From assembly GCA_050297015.1 (NCBI GenBank), contig JBNKRZ010000011.1, positions 62,001 through 126,000 on the forward strand: a DNA stretch of 64,000 bases, in the 5' to 3' direction. The position numbers and the translations under genes were made by a program. The DNA is from JACKJA01 sp050297015 (GTDB lineage: Bacteria; Pseudomonadota; Alphaproteobacteria; Micavibrionales; Micavibrionaceae). The notes beneath the pieces are model-generated. The model saw only the letters and a program-made list of their open reading frames with translations. It did not search any database and was not told the DNA's origin. Shown here in pieces: positions 16,832 through 25,280 of this stretch (within the stretch, counting starts at the first letter, position 1; each line of letters opens with the position of its first letter).

Positions 16832-16969
16832 ATGGCGCAATCACAGCACACGCTTGCCGCACAGAAAAAACGCGAAGAAAAGCGCGCCGCGGCCTTGCGT
16901 GATAATCTGCGCCGCCGCAAACCCGCGAAAGACACGGACAAAAAAGAAGAACAAGAGCAATGCAAGTAA
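16832..16969 (+). CDS. Small Lys/Arg/Ala-rich protein, 45 aa
   Basis: ATG at 16832 preceded by CGGGGA. The product begins MAQSQHTLAAQKKREEKR and is a highly charged, probably all-helical peptide without hydrophobic segments. The stop overlaps the dcd start region by 10 bases, which couples it to dcd-murA. No family recognised. Confidence 0.55.
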   Translation: MAQSQHTLAAQKKREEKRAAALRDNLRRRKPAKDTDKKEEQEQCK

Positions 16970-17562
16970 TGGAAAAACAAGAAGCGGAAAGCGCCCTTAA
17001 TGCTGCCCCCGGCATTATGCCCGATCACTGGATCCGGGACATGGCACAAAACCACGGCATGATCGACCCCTTCGTGGAAAAGCAAAAGCGTGAGGGCAAT
17101 ATATCCTTTGGTCTTTCGTCCTATGGCTATGATGCGCGTTGCTCCGACGAATTTATGATCTTCACCAATGTCGATAATGCTGTCGTCGATCCAAAGGATT
17201 TCTCGCACCAAAGTTTCGTCGAGCGCAAAACAGATATTTGCGTCATCCCGCCGAACAGCTTCGTTTTGACCCGTACGGTCGAATATTTCAAAATCCCCGA
17301 TGATGTGCTGGTGGTTTGCCTCGGCAAAAGCACCTATGCGCGCTGCGGTCTGATTGTAAACGTCACGCCGCTGGAGCCGGGATGGGAAGGGCATGTTACG
17401 CTGGAAATTTCCAACACGACCCCCCTGCCCGCGAAAGTTTACGCCAATGAGGGCGTTGCCCAGTTTTTATTTTTTAAAGGAAGTTCAGCCTGTGAAACCA
17501 GCTATGCCAGCCGATCCGGAAAATACATGGGACAACGCGGCGTCACCCTCCCCAAGCTCTAA
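16960..17562 (+). CDS. dcd: dCTP deaminase
   Basis: 200 residues. The family start 'IMPDHWIRDMA' begins at about residue 19, so the N-terminus is some 17 residues longer than usual; ATG 16969 is an alternative. Motifs: SYGYDARCSDEF, the catalytic segment 'VTPLEPGWEGHVTLEISN' with its Glu, and GKYMGQRGVTLPKL at the end. It converts dCTP to dUTP for thymidylate synthesis. No start codon for murA exists after the dcd stop, so the two genes overlap. Confidence 0.95.
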   Translation: MQVMEKQEAESALNAAPGIMPDHWIRDMAQNHGMIDPFVEKQKREGNISFGLSSYGYDARCSDEFMIFTNVDNAVVDPKDFSHQSFVERKTDICVIPPNSFVLTRTVEYFKIPDDVLVVCLGKSTYARCGLIVNVTPLEPGWEGHVTLEISNTTPLPAKVYANEGVAQFLFFKGSSACETSYASRSGKYMGQRGVTLPKL

Positions 17563-18886
17563 GGGGAAAGACACCGCCCAGACGATCGAACTGATCCGCA
17601 CGGAGGTCAAATCTTCGGGCCTTGAGAAGATTCGCATTTGCGGCGGCAACCGCCTGAACGGTACCATTGCAATTAGCGGCGCCAAAAACGCGGCACTTAA
17701 AATTATGTGCGCGGCACTGCTGACCGATGAGCCGCTGCAACTCACCAACATGCCGGTAACGCTGGCTGATATCCGCACGCTGGGCGGGCTGCTCCAGCAT
17801 ATCGGCTGCAATGTCGCGCTCCGCGATGACAGTGTGGCGTTCCTGCACGCAAAGGCCATCAAAAACCCGGTCGCGCCGTATGATCTGGTCCGCAAGATGC
17901 GCGCCAGCATCATGGTTTTAGGCCCCCTGTTGGCCCGTCATCACACGGCGGAGGTTTCCCTGCCGGGTGGCTGCGCCATCGGGACGCGGCCTGTGGATTT
18001 CCACATCGAGGGCCTGCGCGCCATGGGCGCGGAGATCACAGTCGAAGACGGCTATATCAAAGCCCACGCCCCCGGTGGACTAAAAGGCGGGCACTATACC
18101 TTCCCGAAGGTTTCGCACACGGGTACGGAAAACCTGATGATGGCGGCAACGCTGGCGGAAGGCACAACGGTTCTCTCCAACGCCGCACGCGAGCCGGAAG
18201 TTGAAAATCTGGGCCACTGCCTGATGGCTATGGGCGCGAAAATTGAGGGACTGGGAACGCCGCAGATCACCATCCACGGCGTTAAACGTCTGCGGGGAGC
18301 CACGCACGCTATTATCCCCGACCGCATTGAAGCGGGCAGCTTTATGATTGCTGTGGCTCTGACGGGTGGCGAAGTACGCCTGCAAAATATCCAACTGGAT
18401 TATTTAAGCTCTCTGGCAGGACCGCTGGAAAAAGCGGGGCTCAAAATCGCAGAAGACGGCAATGATGTTATCATCTCCCGCAACGGCAGCCCGCTGATCG
18501 GCACAGACATCATGACCGAGCCGTACCCCGGCTTCCCTACCGATATGCAAGCGCAATTCATGACAATGCTGACGCTGTGCATGGGCGCAGGTCTCGTCAC
18601 AGAAACGATCTTTGAAAACCGCTTCATGCACGTGCCGGAGCTGTGCCGCATGGGCGCCAACATTACCGTTCACGGTAATTCCGCCATCGTACGCGGCGTT
18701 GATAGCCTGCACGGTGCGGAAGTCATGGCCACAGATTTGCGGGCCTCTATGGCGCTGGTTTTGGCCGGATTGGTCGCCAGTGGAGAGACCACAGTCAACC
18801 GGATTTATCACCTAGACCGCGGCTATGAACGCATCGTTGAAAAGCTCAGCGCATGCGGCGCAGATATTACACGGATCAAAGAATAA
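17492..18886 (+). CDS. murA: UDP-N-acetylglucosamine 1-carboxyvinyltransferase
   Basis: First committed step of peptidoglycan synthesis. Homology starts at KIRICGGNRLNGTIAISGAKNA (about 45 residues in from the chosen start), and the loop with the PEP-binding cysteine is GGCAIGTRPVDFH. The start is uncertain: between the dcd stop (17562) and the homology there is no ATG, GTG or TTG. I chose GTG 17492, seven bases after AAAGGAAG. ATG 17504 is the alternative. This gives a 464-residue protein with an N-terminal extension and a 71-base overlap with dcd. The stop shares one base with the next ATG. Confidence 0.95.
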   Translation: MKPAMPADPENTWDNAASPSPSSKGKDTAQTIELIRTEVKSSGLEKIRICGGNRLNGTIAISGAKNAALKIMCAALLTDEPLQLTNMPVTLADIRTLGGLLQHIGCNVALRDDSVAFLHAKAIKNPVAPYDLVRKMRASIMVLGPLLARHHTAEVSLPGGCAIGTRPVDFHIEGLRAMGAEITVEDGYIKAHAPGGLKGGHYTFPKVSHTGTENLMMAATLAEGTTVLSNAAREPEVENLGHCLMAMGAKIEGLGTPQITIHGVKRLRGATHAIIPDRIEAGSFMIAVALTGGEVRLQNIQLDYLSSLAGPLEKAGLKIAEDGNDVIISRNGSPLIGTDIMTEPYPGFPTDMQAQFMTMLTLCMGAGLVTETIFENRFMHVPELCRMGANITVHGNSAIVRGVDSLHGAEVMATDLRASMALVLAGLVASGETTVNRIYHLDRGYERIVEKLSACGADITRIKE

Positions 18887-19374
18887 TGGCTGATTCTTGT
18901 CTGAGCGCTATCTACCTTGAAAACGAACATATAAACAGCTTGCCGTCCTATATCCGCCACGAACAAAAAAGAGCGCAGGACGAATTAATCCTCCACCATG
19001 AACGCTTTAAACCAGCGCATAATGACAACGGCCCTTATACGCTGGACATCACCTTGCAAAACGGCCAGCTTGTCCTGAAAATCACCGATGCCGCGGGCCA
19101 ACCGTTACCCGTTTTACTGCTCTCTCTGACTCCGTACCGCCGTTTAATCCGTGATTATTTCCTAATGATCGAGAGCTATGAAAAAGCCCGCCATAACGAG
19201 AGCCGCGCAAAACTAGAGGCTATCGACATGGGGCGCCGCGGTATTCACAACGAAGGCGCGGAACTCCTCCTTAACCGCCTCAAAGACAAAATAGATATGG
19301 ACTTTGAAACGGCACGCAAACTGTTTACACTGATCTGTGTATTGCATCACAGCCATATGCGGCTGGTGGGTTAA
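18886..19374 (+). CDS. UPF0262 family protein
   Basis: 162 residues, with the family core PYRRLIRDYFLMIESYEKA and AIDMGRRGIHNEGAELL. UPF0262 proteins are small soluble proteins nearly limited to alphaproteobacteria, often near murA and hisD. Their function is unknown. The ATG overlaps the murA stop by one base (TAATG), so it is translated with murA. Confidence 0.9.
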   Translation: MADSCLSAIYLENEHINSLPSYIRHEQKRAQDELILHHERFKPAHNDNGPYTLDITLQNGQLVLKITDAAGQPLPVLLLSLTPYRRLIRDYFLMIESYEKARHNESRAKLEAIDMGRRGIHNEGAELLLNRLKDKIDMDFETARKLFTLICVLHHSHMRLVG

Positions 19375-19396
19375 ATCAAAGGCAACCATAAAAGAA

Positions 19397-20893
19397 ATGG
19401 GAACGGCTATAGATTATGATCTGTGCGTCATAGGAGGCGGCATTAACGGCGCAGGAATCGCCCGTGACGCAGCCGGGCGCGGCTTGTCCGTCTTACTGGT
19501 GGAGCAAGATGATCTGGCCTCTGCCACCTCTTCGGCCAGCACAAAGCTCATCCACGGAGGCTTACGCTATCTGGAATATTTTGAGTTCAAGCTGGTGCGT
19601 GAGGCCTTGCAAGAACGGGAAGTCCTTCTCCGCAATGCGCCGCATATTATCCACCCCATGGCCTTTGTTCTGCCGCATGATGCCGCCATCCGTCCGGCAT
19701 GGATGATCCGGCTGGGACTGTTTCTCTATGACCATTTAGCGAAAAGGAAAGCATTCCCTGCTTCCTGCCCTCTTACCCCCGATACGCACCCGCTTGTCGC
19801 CTCCCCCCTTATTGAGGGATACGCAAAATATTTCCAATACAGCGACGGCTGGGTTGATGATTCCCGGCTGGTTATTTTGAATGCCGTCGACGCCGCCGAG
19901 CGCCATGCAACGATCTTAACCCGCACGGCCTGCACCGAAATCAAAGCGGAAAAACAGCACTGGCGCATTACACTAAAAGACAAAGGCACTGATGCTACAT
20001 GCGAAAAAACCGCCCGCACGGTCGTCAATGCTGCCGGGCCATGGGTGAGGACACTGCTCGATCAAAACGATCTCAGCACACCGGAAACGCCGCAGATGCG
20101 GCTGGTCAAGGGCAGTCATATTATCGTCCCGCGCCTATATGAGGGCGATCATTGCTACATCCTGCAACAGCCCGACAAACGAATTGTCTTCACGATTCCG
20201 TACGAAAACGCCTATACCCTCGTGGGGACAACGGAAGTTGACTATGACGGCGACCCTTCGGACACCGCGATTGATGAACAGGAAATTTTCTATTTGTGTG
20301 AAGCGGTTAACCGTAGCTTCAAAAACAAAATCGATCCGGATCGTATTGTTTTCACCTATAGCGGCGTCCGGCCGCTTCTGGAAGATACGGCGGAAAACAA
20401 CCGCGCTGTCACACGAGACTATAAAATAGATATATTACAAAAAGATAGCGCCTGTCTTTACAGCGTTTTCGGCGGAAAAATTACTACATACCGTCACCTC
20501 GCCGAAGAGGTTGTTAACAAGATATCCGGCAAGCCCGCATGGACGGCAACAGCCCCCCTGCCCGGCGGCGATATGAGAAGCGCCGATTTTTCCGCCTTCC
20601 TTGAAAGACAAAAACGCCGCTACGACTGGTGCCCTCATGATATCCTGACACGCTACGCCCATGCCTATGGCACACGTATGGATAATATTATGGACGGCGC
20701 AACCGATGGCAAAGCACTTGGAGAACATTTCGGCGACCATTTGTTTGAAGCCGAAGTTCGGTATATGATAACCCACGAATTCGCTCGCACGACTGAAGAC
20801 ATCCTGTGGCGGCGCTCAAAGCTGGGGATGCATGTCGGCAACAAGACGATCCAAAACCTTAGAGACTATTTACAAGAGAAACACGATGCCTAA
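19397..20893 (+). CDS. glpD: Glycerol-3-phosphate dehydrogenase, aerobic type
   Basis: 498 residues. FAD-binding motif DLCVIGGGINGAGIARDAAGRG near the N-terminus, then STKLIHGGLRYLE, the DDSRLV substrate region, 'VNAAGPWV' and the C-terminal domain. It oxidises sn-glycerol-3-phosphate to DHAP and feeds electrons to quinone at the inner membrane. ATG 19397 is chosen as the first Met before the Rossmann fold. The stop overlaps the epimerase gene by 8 bases, and glpK lies one gene further on, so these probably form one transcript. Confidence 0.95.
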   Translation: MGTAIDYDLCVIGGGINGAGIARDAAGRGLSVLLVEQDDLASATSSASTKLIHGGLRYLEYFEFKLVREALQEREVLLRNAPHIIHPMAFVLPHDAAIRPAWMIRLGLFLYDHLAKRKAFPASCPLTPDTHPLVASPLIEGYAKYFQYSDGWVDDSRLVILNAVDAAERHATILTRTACTEIKAEKQHWRITLKDKGTDATCEKTARTVVNAAGPWVRTLLDQNDLSTPETPQMRLVKGSHIIVPRLYEGDHCYILQQPDKRIVFTIPYENAYTLVGTTEVDYDGDPSDTAIDEQEIFYLCEAVNRSFKNKIDPDRIVFTYSGVRPLLEDTAENNRAVTRDYKIDILQKDSACLYSVFGGKITTYRHLAEEVVNKISGKPAWTATAPLPGGDMRSADFSAFLERQKRRYDWCPHDILTRYAHAYGTRMDNIMDGATDGKALGEHFGDHLFEAEVRYMITHEFARTTEDILWRRSKLGMHVGNKTIQNLRDYLQEKHDA

Positions 20894-21872
20894 CCCTATC
20901 CTTGTCACCGGCGCCGCCGGATTTATTGGTTACCATACGGCATTACGCCTGCTCAAAAGCGGTATTCCGGTTGTCGGTATTGATAACCTCAACGACTATT
21001 ACGATATCTCTTTGAAAGAGGAACGGCTGGCCCGTCTCAAAAAACATGACGGCTTCACCTTTCTCAAGCTCGATATTGCCAACAAAGACGGCATGGAAAA
21101 GCTCTGGACTACGCACGGGCCATTCACGCGCGTCATTCATCTTGCCGCACAGGCGGGCGTACGCTATTCGCTGGAAAATCCTTACGCTTACATTCACAGC
21201 AATGGTGTCGGTCATTTAACTGTCCTCGAAATGTGCCGTCACACGGAAGACTTCGAACACCTCGTTTACGCCAGCTCTTCTTCGGTCTATGGCGGCAATA
21301 CCAAGCTGCCGTTTAGTGAGACGGATACCGTCGATCACCCCGTTTCCCTTTACGCCGCGACCAAGCGCAGCGACGAACTCATCAGCCAATCTTACGCCCA
21401 TCTCTATGCCCTGCCGCAAACGGGCCTGCGGTTTTTTACCGTATACGGACCGTGGGGCCGCCCGGACATGTCGCCGATCATCTTCGCCAAAACAATCAGC
21501 GCCGGGGACAAAGTTCCTGTCTTCAATAACGGCGATATGAAGCGTGACTTTACCTATATCGACGACATCGTCACCGGCGTCCTCGGCGTCCTCGAAAAAG
21601 CACCGGAAAAGACAGATAACACTGTGCCACACCGCATTTTGAACATCGGCAACAACCGCAGCGAAAAACTCATGGATTTCATTGCCATCATGGAAAAAGC
21701 GCTCGGCAAAAAAGCCGATATTGATTTCAAACCCATGCAAGCCGGCGATGTAAAAGAAACTTACGCCGATATCAACGCCATCAACGCCCTGACCGGCTAT
21801 CAGCCGACCACCACAATCGAGGAAGGCCTACCCCGCTTTGTTGAATGGTTCAAGGATTATTATAGAGTTTAA
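20886..21872 (+). CDS. NAD-dependent UDP-glucuronate 4-epimerase
   Basis: 328 residues, extended SDR family. GAAGFIGYHTA at the start, ASSSSVYGG with the catalytic Ser, YAATKRSDE (Tyr and Lys of the YxxxK motif), and RFFTVYGPWGRPDM, which is typical of UDP-glucuronate 4-epimerases (CapI/LspL type). These interconvert UDP-glucuronate and UDP-galacturonate. It is placed between glpD and glpK. It may serve the polysaccharide island that starts at 23.4 kb, where a UDP-glucuronate decarboxylase is encoded. Confidence 0.88.
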   Translation: MPNPILVTGAAGFIGYHTALRLLKSGIPVVGIDNLNDYYDISLKEERLARLKKHDGFTFLKLDIANKDGMEKLWTTHGPFTRVIHLAAQAGVRYSLENPYAYIHSNGVGHLTVLEMCRHTEDFEHLVYASSSSVYGGNTKLPFSETDTVDHPVSLYAATKRSDELISQSYAHLYALPQTGLRFFTVYGPWGRPDMSPIIFAKTISAGDKVPVFNNGDMKRDFTYIDDIVTGVLGVLEKAPEKTDNTVPHRILNIGNNRSEKLMDFIAIMEKALGKKADIDFKPMQAGDVKETYADINAINALTGYQPTTTIEEGLPRFVEWFKDYYRV

Positions 21873-21877
21873 CGTCC

Positions 21878-21931
21878 ATGCCCGAAAAACGCTTTTACGT
21901 TTACATCACGGCCAATAAAAAACAAGGTTAA
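21878..21931 (+). pseudogene. Remnant of a GIY-YIG endonuclease-like gene (first 17 codons)
   Basis: ATG at 21878 reads MPEKRFYVYITANKKQG and then a stop. 'FYVYI...NKK.G' is the usual start of small GIY-YIG (UPF0213-like) proteins, where 'TLYIGVT' normally follows. Everything after the first strand is missing, and glpK starts 4 bases later. It is too short for a certain family call, but the match is characteristic. Confidence 0.5.
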
Positions 21932-21934
21932 ACC

Positions 21935-23416
21935 ATGCCCTCTCCCACGCTCCTCGCTATCGACCAAGGCACCACCAGTTCCCGCGCGCTCTTATTCTCT
22001 GCCGCCGGAGAGATTATAGCCATGCGGCAAAAGGAACTCACATTAACCCATCCGCACAAAGGCTGGGTTGAACAAGATCCGACGGACATCTGGGATGATA
22101 CACTCTGGGCTTGCCGCGCCGTTATGAAAGACGCGCCGGAAGAAACCGCCGCCATCGCGGCTCTCGGAATCACAAACCAGCGTGAAACCACGATTGTCTG
22201 GGACCGCACAACCGGACACCCCATCTATAACGCCATCGTATGGCAAGACCGCCGCACGGCCGCACAATGCGCAGAGCTAAAAGCCGCGGGACATGAGCCG
22301 GAGATTACCGCCCGCACGGGGCTGCTGTGTGATCCGTATTTTTCCGGCACCAAGCTCGCATGGATTTTGGACAATGTCGGCGACGCCCGCACCCGCGCCG
22401 AAAAGGGGGAGCTAGCCTTCGGCACAGTCGACAGCTGGCTGCTCTGGAACCTGACTGGCGGCAAGGTTCATGCCACAGACGCCACCAACGCCGCCCGGAC
22501 GCTGCTTTTCAACATCCGAGAAAATGACTGGGACGAGCATCTCCTCAAGCTCCTCAACATTCCGCGGGCAATCCTGCCGGAGGTCAAAGACAACGTTGCC
22601 CATTACGGCCATACGGATTTTGCCCTGTTTGAAAAAAGCTTTCCCATCGGCGGTATGGCGGGCGATCAACACGCCGCGACCATCGGCCAAGCCTGTTTCC
22701 GCGAGGGCATGATCAAATCGACCTACGGCACGGGTTGCTTCGCGCTGATGAATATCGGTGAGACGTTCCGCGAGTCGAAAAACCGCCTGCTAACCACCCC
22801 CGCCTACCGCCTGAGCGGTAAAACGACGTTTGCGATTGAAGGCTCAATTTTTACGGCAGGAGCGGCTATCCAGTGGCTACGCGATAATCTGCGCCTGTTC
22901 ACCGAAGCCCACGAAAGCGAAGGGCTGGCCACATCTGTAGAAAACAGCAACGGCGTTTACTTCGTCCCCGCCTTTACCGGTCTTGGCGCGCCTTATTGGG
23001 CGCCGGATGCTCATGCCGCCATTTCCGGCCTCACCCGTGAGAGCACCGCCGCCCACATCACACGCGCCGCGCTGGAGGCCCAAGGGCACCAAACCCGAGA
23101 CCTGTTGGAGGCCATGCAAGCGGACACAAATGAAAACCCGGCTGTCTTACGCGCCGACGGTGGGCTGGTGGCCAATGAATTTGTCTGCCAATTTATCGCC
23201 GATATGATCGACACGCCGCTCGAAATCCCGCGCGTTACCGAGACGACAGCCTTGGGCGCGGCCTACCTTGCGGGCTTGCAAAGCGGTGTTTATCAAGGAC
23301 TGGATGATATTTCACAGCACTGGCAAGCCGCCCGGCGCTACGCCCCGCACATGGACCCCACAACACGGGAAAGCCTTTACGGTGGCTGGAAAGAAGCGGT
23401 TAAGCGGGTTTTGTGA
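21935..23416 (+). CDS. glpK: Glycerol kinase
   Basis: 493 residues of the FGGY kinase family: AIDQGTTSSRA at the N-terminus, GWVEQDP, 'GITNQRETTIVWDR', 'VDSWLLWNLTGG', and 'FVPAFTGLGAPYWAPDA'. It phosphorylates glycerol to sn-glycerol-3-phosphate, the substrate of GlpD encoded upstream. No glpF or glpR is seen here. It ends 17 bases before the convergent FkbM gene that opens the polysaccharide island. Confidence 0.96.
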   Translation: MPSPTLLAIDQGTTSSRALLFSAAGEIIAMRQKELTLTHPHKGWVEQDPTDIWDDTLWACRAVMKDAPEETAAIAALGITNQRETTIVWDRTTGHPIYNAIVWQDRRTAAQCAELKAAGHEPEITARTGLLCDPYFSGTKLAWILDNVGDARTRAEKGELAFGTVDSWLLWNLTGGKVHATDATNAARTLLFNIRENDWDEHLLKLLNIPRAILPEVKDNVAHYGHTDFALFEKSFPIGGMAGDQHAATIGQACFREGMIKSTYGTGCFALMNIGETFRESKNRLLTTPAYRLSGKTTFAIEGSIFTAGAAIQWLRDNLRLFTEAHESEGLATSVENSNGVYFVPAFTGLGAPYWAPDAHAAISGLTRESTAAHITRAALEAQGHQTRDLLEAMQADTNENPAVLRADGGLVANEFVCQFIADMIDTPLEIPRVTETTALGAAYLAGLQSGVYQGLDDISQHWQAARRYAPHMDPTTRESLYGGWKEAVKRVL

Positions 23417-23433
23417 AAAACGTAAACCCCAAT

Positions 23434-24234
23434 CTAGCTTATAGAGTCTGATTTAAACAAAAAGACCACACGCCGGAATTTTGCACCCACGATTTTGAAA
23501 TTATGAGCCGAGAGCGTATCGTAAACTTCCATAAAAGTGTGCTTCTTTTCCAGCCCCCTCTCATAACCACAATCGACCGCAATATAATCTATTTTATCGA
23601 GAACTTTTAAAGCACCTTGCAACACTTCCGGTTCAGCACCTTCCGCCTCCAGCTTCAAAAGACGAACATGCTCGATACCTTCTTCATTTAAAAAGTCGTT
23701 CAGCGTCGTCGTGTCAATCGAAACAACTTCTTCAGCATCAGGGGTTTCTATAATAGAGCTGTCAGCGCTTTCCGGTTTCGAATGCCAGTGAAGCGTTGTC
23801 TTTTCATACCACAATCCTTTACGGATTGTTTTTTCTTCCCCCTCATAGTTATTTAAATCACAACACCGCGCCTCCAAAGGTTCCGGTTCAAACGCAAAAT
23901 AGTCCATCCCCTTACTTCTCGCCCACATACCGATTTCGCCGTTATTCGCCCCGCAATCAACGACAACATCACCTTCTCGAAATTCGATATTGTCGAGCAG
24001 ATAATCTTGAGAGAGAGAAGAGCATTGTTTACCAATGCCGAAGAAATAACGGCCAAGCCTTGATCGTCTTGGTGTATAAACCGCCCTTACGCCGTCATCA
24101 ACGGTATAAATATGACTATCATAGCGCCTCAAAACACCGGGACGGCCTTTGAATTTATTATTCATATTGACCAGAAAAATAAAAAGATTATCTGGAGCAT
24201 GTCGAATCAGAAAACTTCTTAGAAAACCTAGCAT
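23434..24234 (-). CDS. FkbM-family methyltransferase
   Basis: 266 residues. The S-adenosylmethionine motif VVDCGANNGEIGMWA is at about 90-104, 'FEPEP' follows, and the FkbM hallmark 'LLKLEAEGAEPEVLQGA' is near 195-212. The family O-methylates sugars or polyketides. It is the last gene of a leftward run and overlaps the preceding glycosyltransferase by 7 bases. Confidence 0.88.
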   Translation of the reverse strand: MLGFLRSFLIRHAPDNLFIFLVNMNNKFKGRPGVLRRYDSHIYTVDDGVRAVYTPRRSRLGRYFFGIGKQCSSLSQDYLLDNIEFREGDVVVDCGANNGEIGMWARSKGMDYFAFEPEPLEARCCDLNNYEGEEKTIRKGLWYEKTTLHWHSKPESADSSIIETPDAEEVVSIDTTTLNDFLNEEGIEHVRLLKLEAEGAEPEVLQGALKVLDKIDYIAVDCGYERGLEKKHTFMEVYDTLSAHNFKIVGAKFRRVVFLFKSDSIS

Positions 24235-25280
24235 TCACCTAAATCCTGAGACACTGTGTAAATTTCATTATCAGGGGCAATACGAAACCACTTAATATTC
24301 CCCGGCACATCGCGATCATCCTGTTTACAACGCAAATATTGTTGCTCTTCTATAGTTGGCTGTTTTTTTTGCATCTTAGCACAAGCAAGAATTTTTTCTC
24401 TCAACTGAATAACTTGCTCACGGTTCAAGTGAGAGAATATATCGTTCTCTATAAAGTATTCGCCTTTAACATCATAAAACTGAGCAGGGTCCGTCACTCT
24501 GAAGTTGCCTATATACCACAACCATTCTTCATCGGTATAGTCCTCGGGATAATCTTTAACAACACCGCCGCCCTGCCGGGCCACATGTGCGCGATATTCC
24601 ATTTGCTTGACGTAGTTTTTGATTTTCTTCACAAACGTTGTCTTATTAAAAGCCACAACATGGAAAAGTGTCAGATCGTTAGCCGCAGGAATGTAGTCTT
24701 TACGGTTTTTCAAAACCGGTGCAACCGAGCGCCAAAAGGACAAAATACGGCAAATCGTATGTGCGCCCGTAGGCACAAAAAACATGCCTTTAGTTTTTCT
24801 GATATTTACAAAACTCTTATACTGAATTCCCGGCTTGTGAAAAAAGCGAAGACTCCGGCAATCAATCAGACTTTTGGGAGCATCCTTTTCCTCATCATAG
24901 AAAGGCACCCCATTTTTCCAATGAAATTTCACAACACAATCGTTTCGATGCTTATGAAGAAAACTCTGGAAATCATCACGTTTTTGGAAAGGTAAAAACT
25001 CATCAACATCAAGAACAAAAACCCAGTCGAACTTCTTTTTGATATCAAAATGCTCGATAACCAGATTGGTACATTCGGACTGGAATTGGGCCTCGTGATT
25101 TGAGCGTACACACGTCACCCGATCCAGATTCAAATCTCGCAAATCGTGTTGTGAGTTATGGTCTATCAGAAAAATATGATCACATAGATTTAAGTAATAA
25201 GCTATAAATTCTGCTAGGTATTCGTAGCCATCATAAACCATACAGACAATGGCTGTTTTATATTTCGGCTTTTCCCCCAT
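24228..25280 (-). CDS. Glycosyltransferase family 2-like (Glyco_tranf_2_4 type)
   Basis: 350 residues. N-terminal 'VCMVYDGYEYLAEFIAYY', 'FLIDHNSQHDL' and the acidic motif DWVFVLDVDEFL (about 87-98, metal-binding DVDEF) are typical of the DUF4422/GT92-like single-domain glycosyltransferases found in glycan loci. Acceptor and donor cannot be read. It abuts the FkbM-GT2 fusion gene at one shared base. Confidence 0.8.
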   Translation of the reverse strand: MGEKPKYKTAIVCMVYDGYEYLAEFIAYYLNLCDHIFLIDHNSQHDLRDLNLDRVTCVRSNHEAQFQSECTNLVIEHFDIKKKFDWVFVLDVDEFLPFQKRDDFQSFLHKHRNDCVVKFHWKNGVPFYDEEKDAPKSLIDCRSLRFFHKPGIQYKSFVNIRKTKGMFFVPTGAHTICRILSFWRSVAPVLKNRKDYIPAANDLTLFHVVAFNKTTFVKKIKNYVKQMEYRAHVARQGGGVVKDYPEDYTDEEWLWYIGNFRVTDPAQFYDVKGEYFIENDIFSHLNREQVIQLREKILACAKMQKKQPTIEEQQYLRCKQDDRDVPGNIKWFRIAPDNEIYTVSQDLGEC

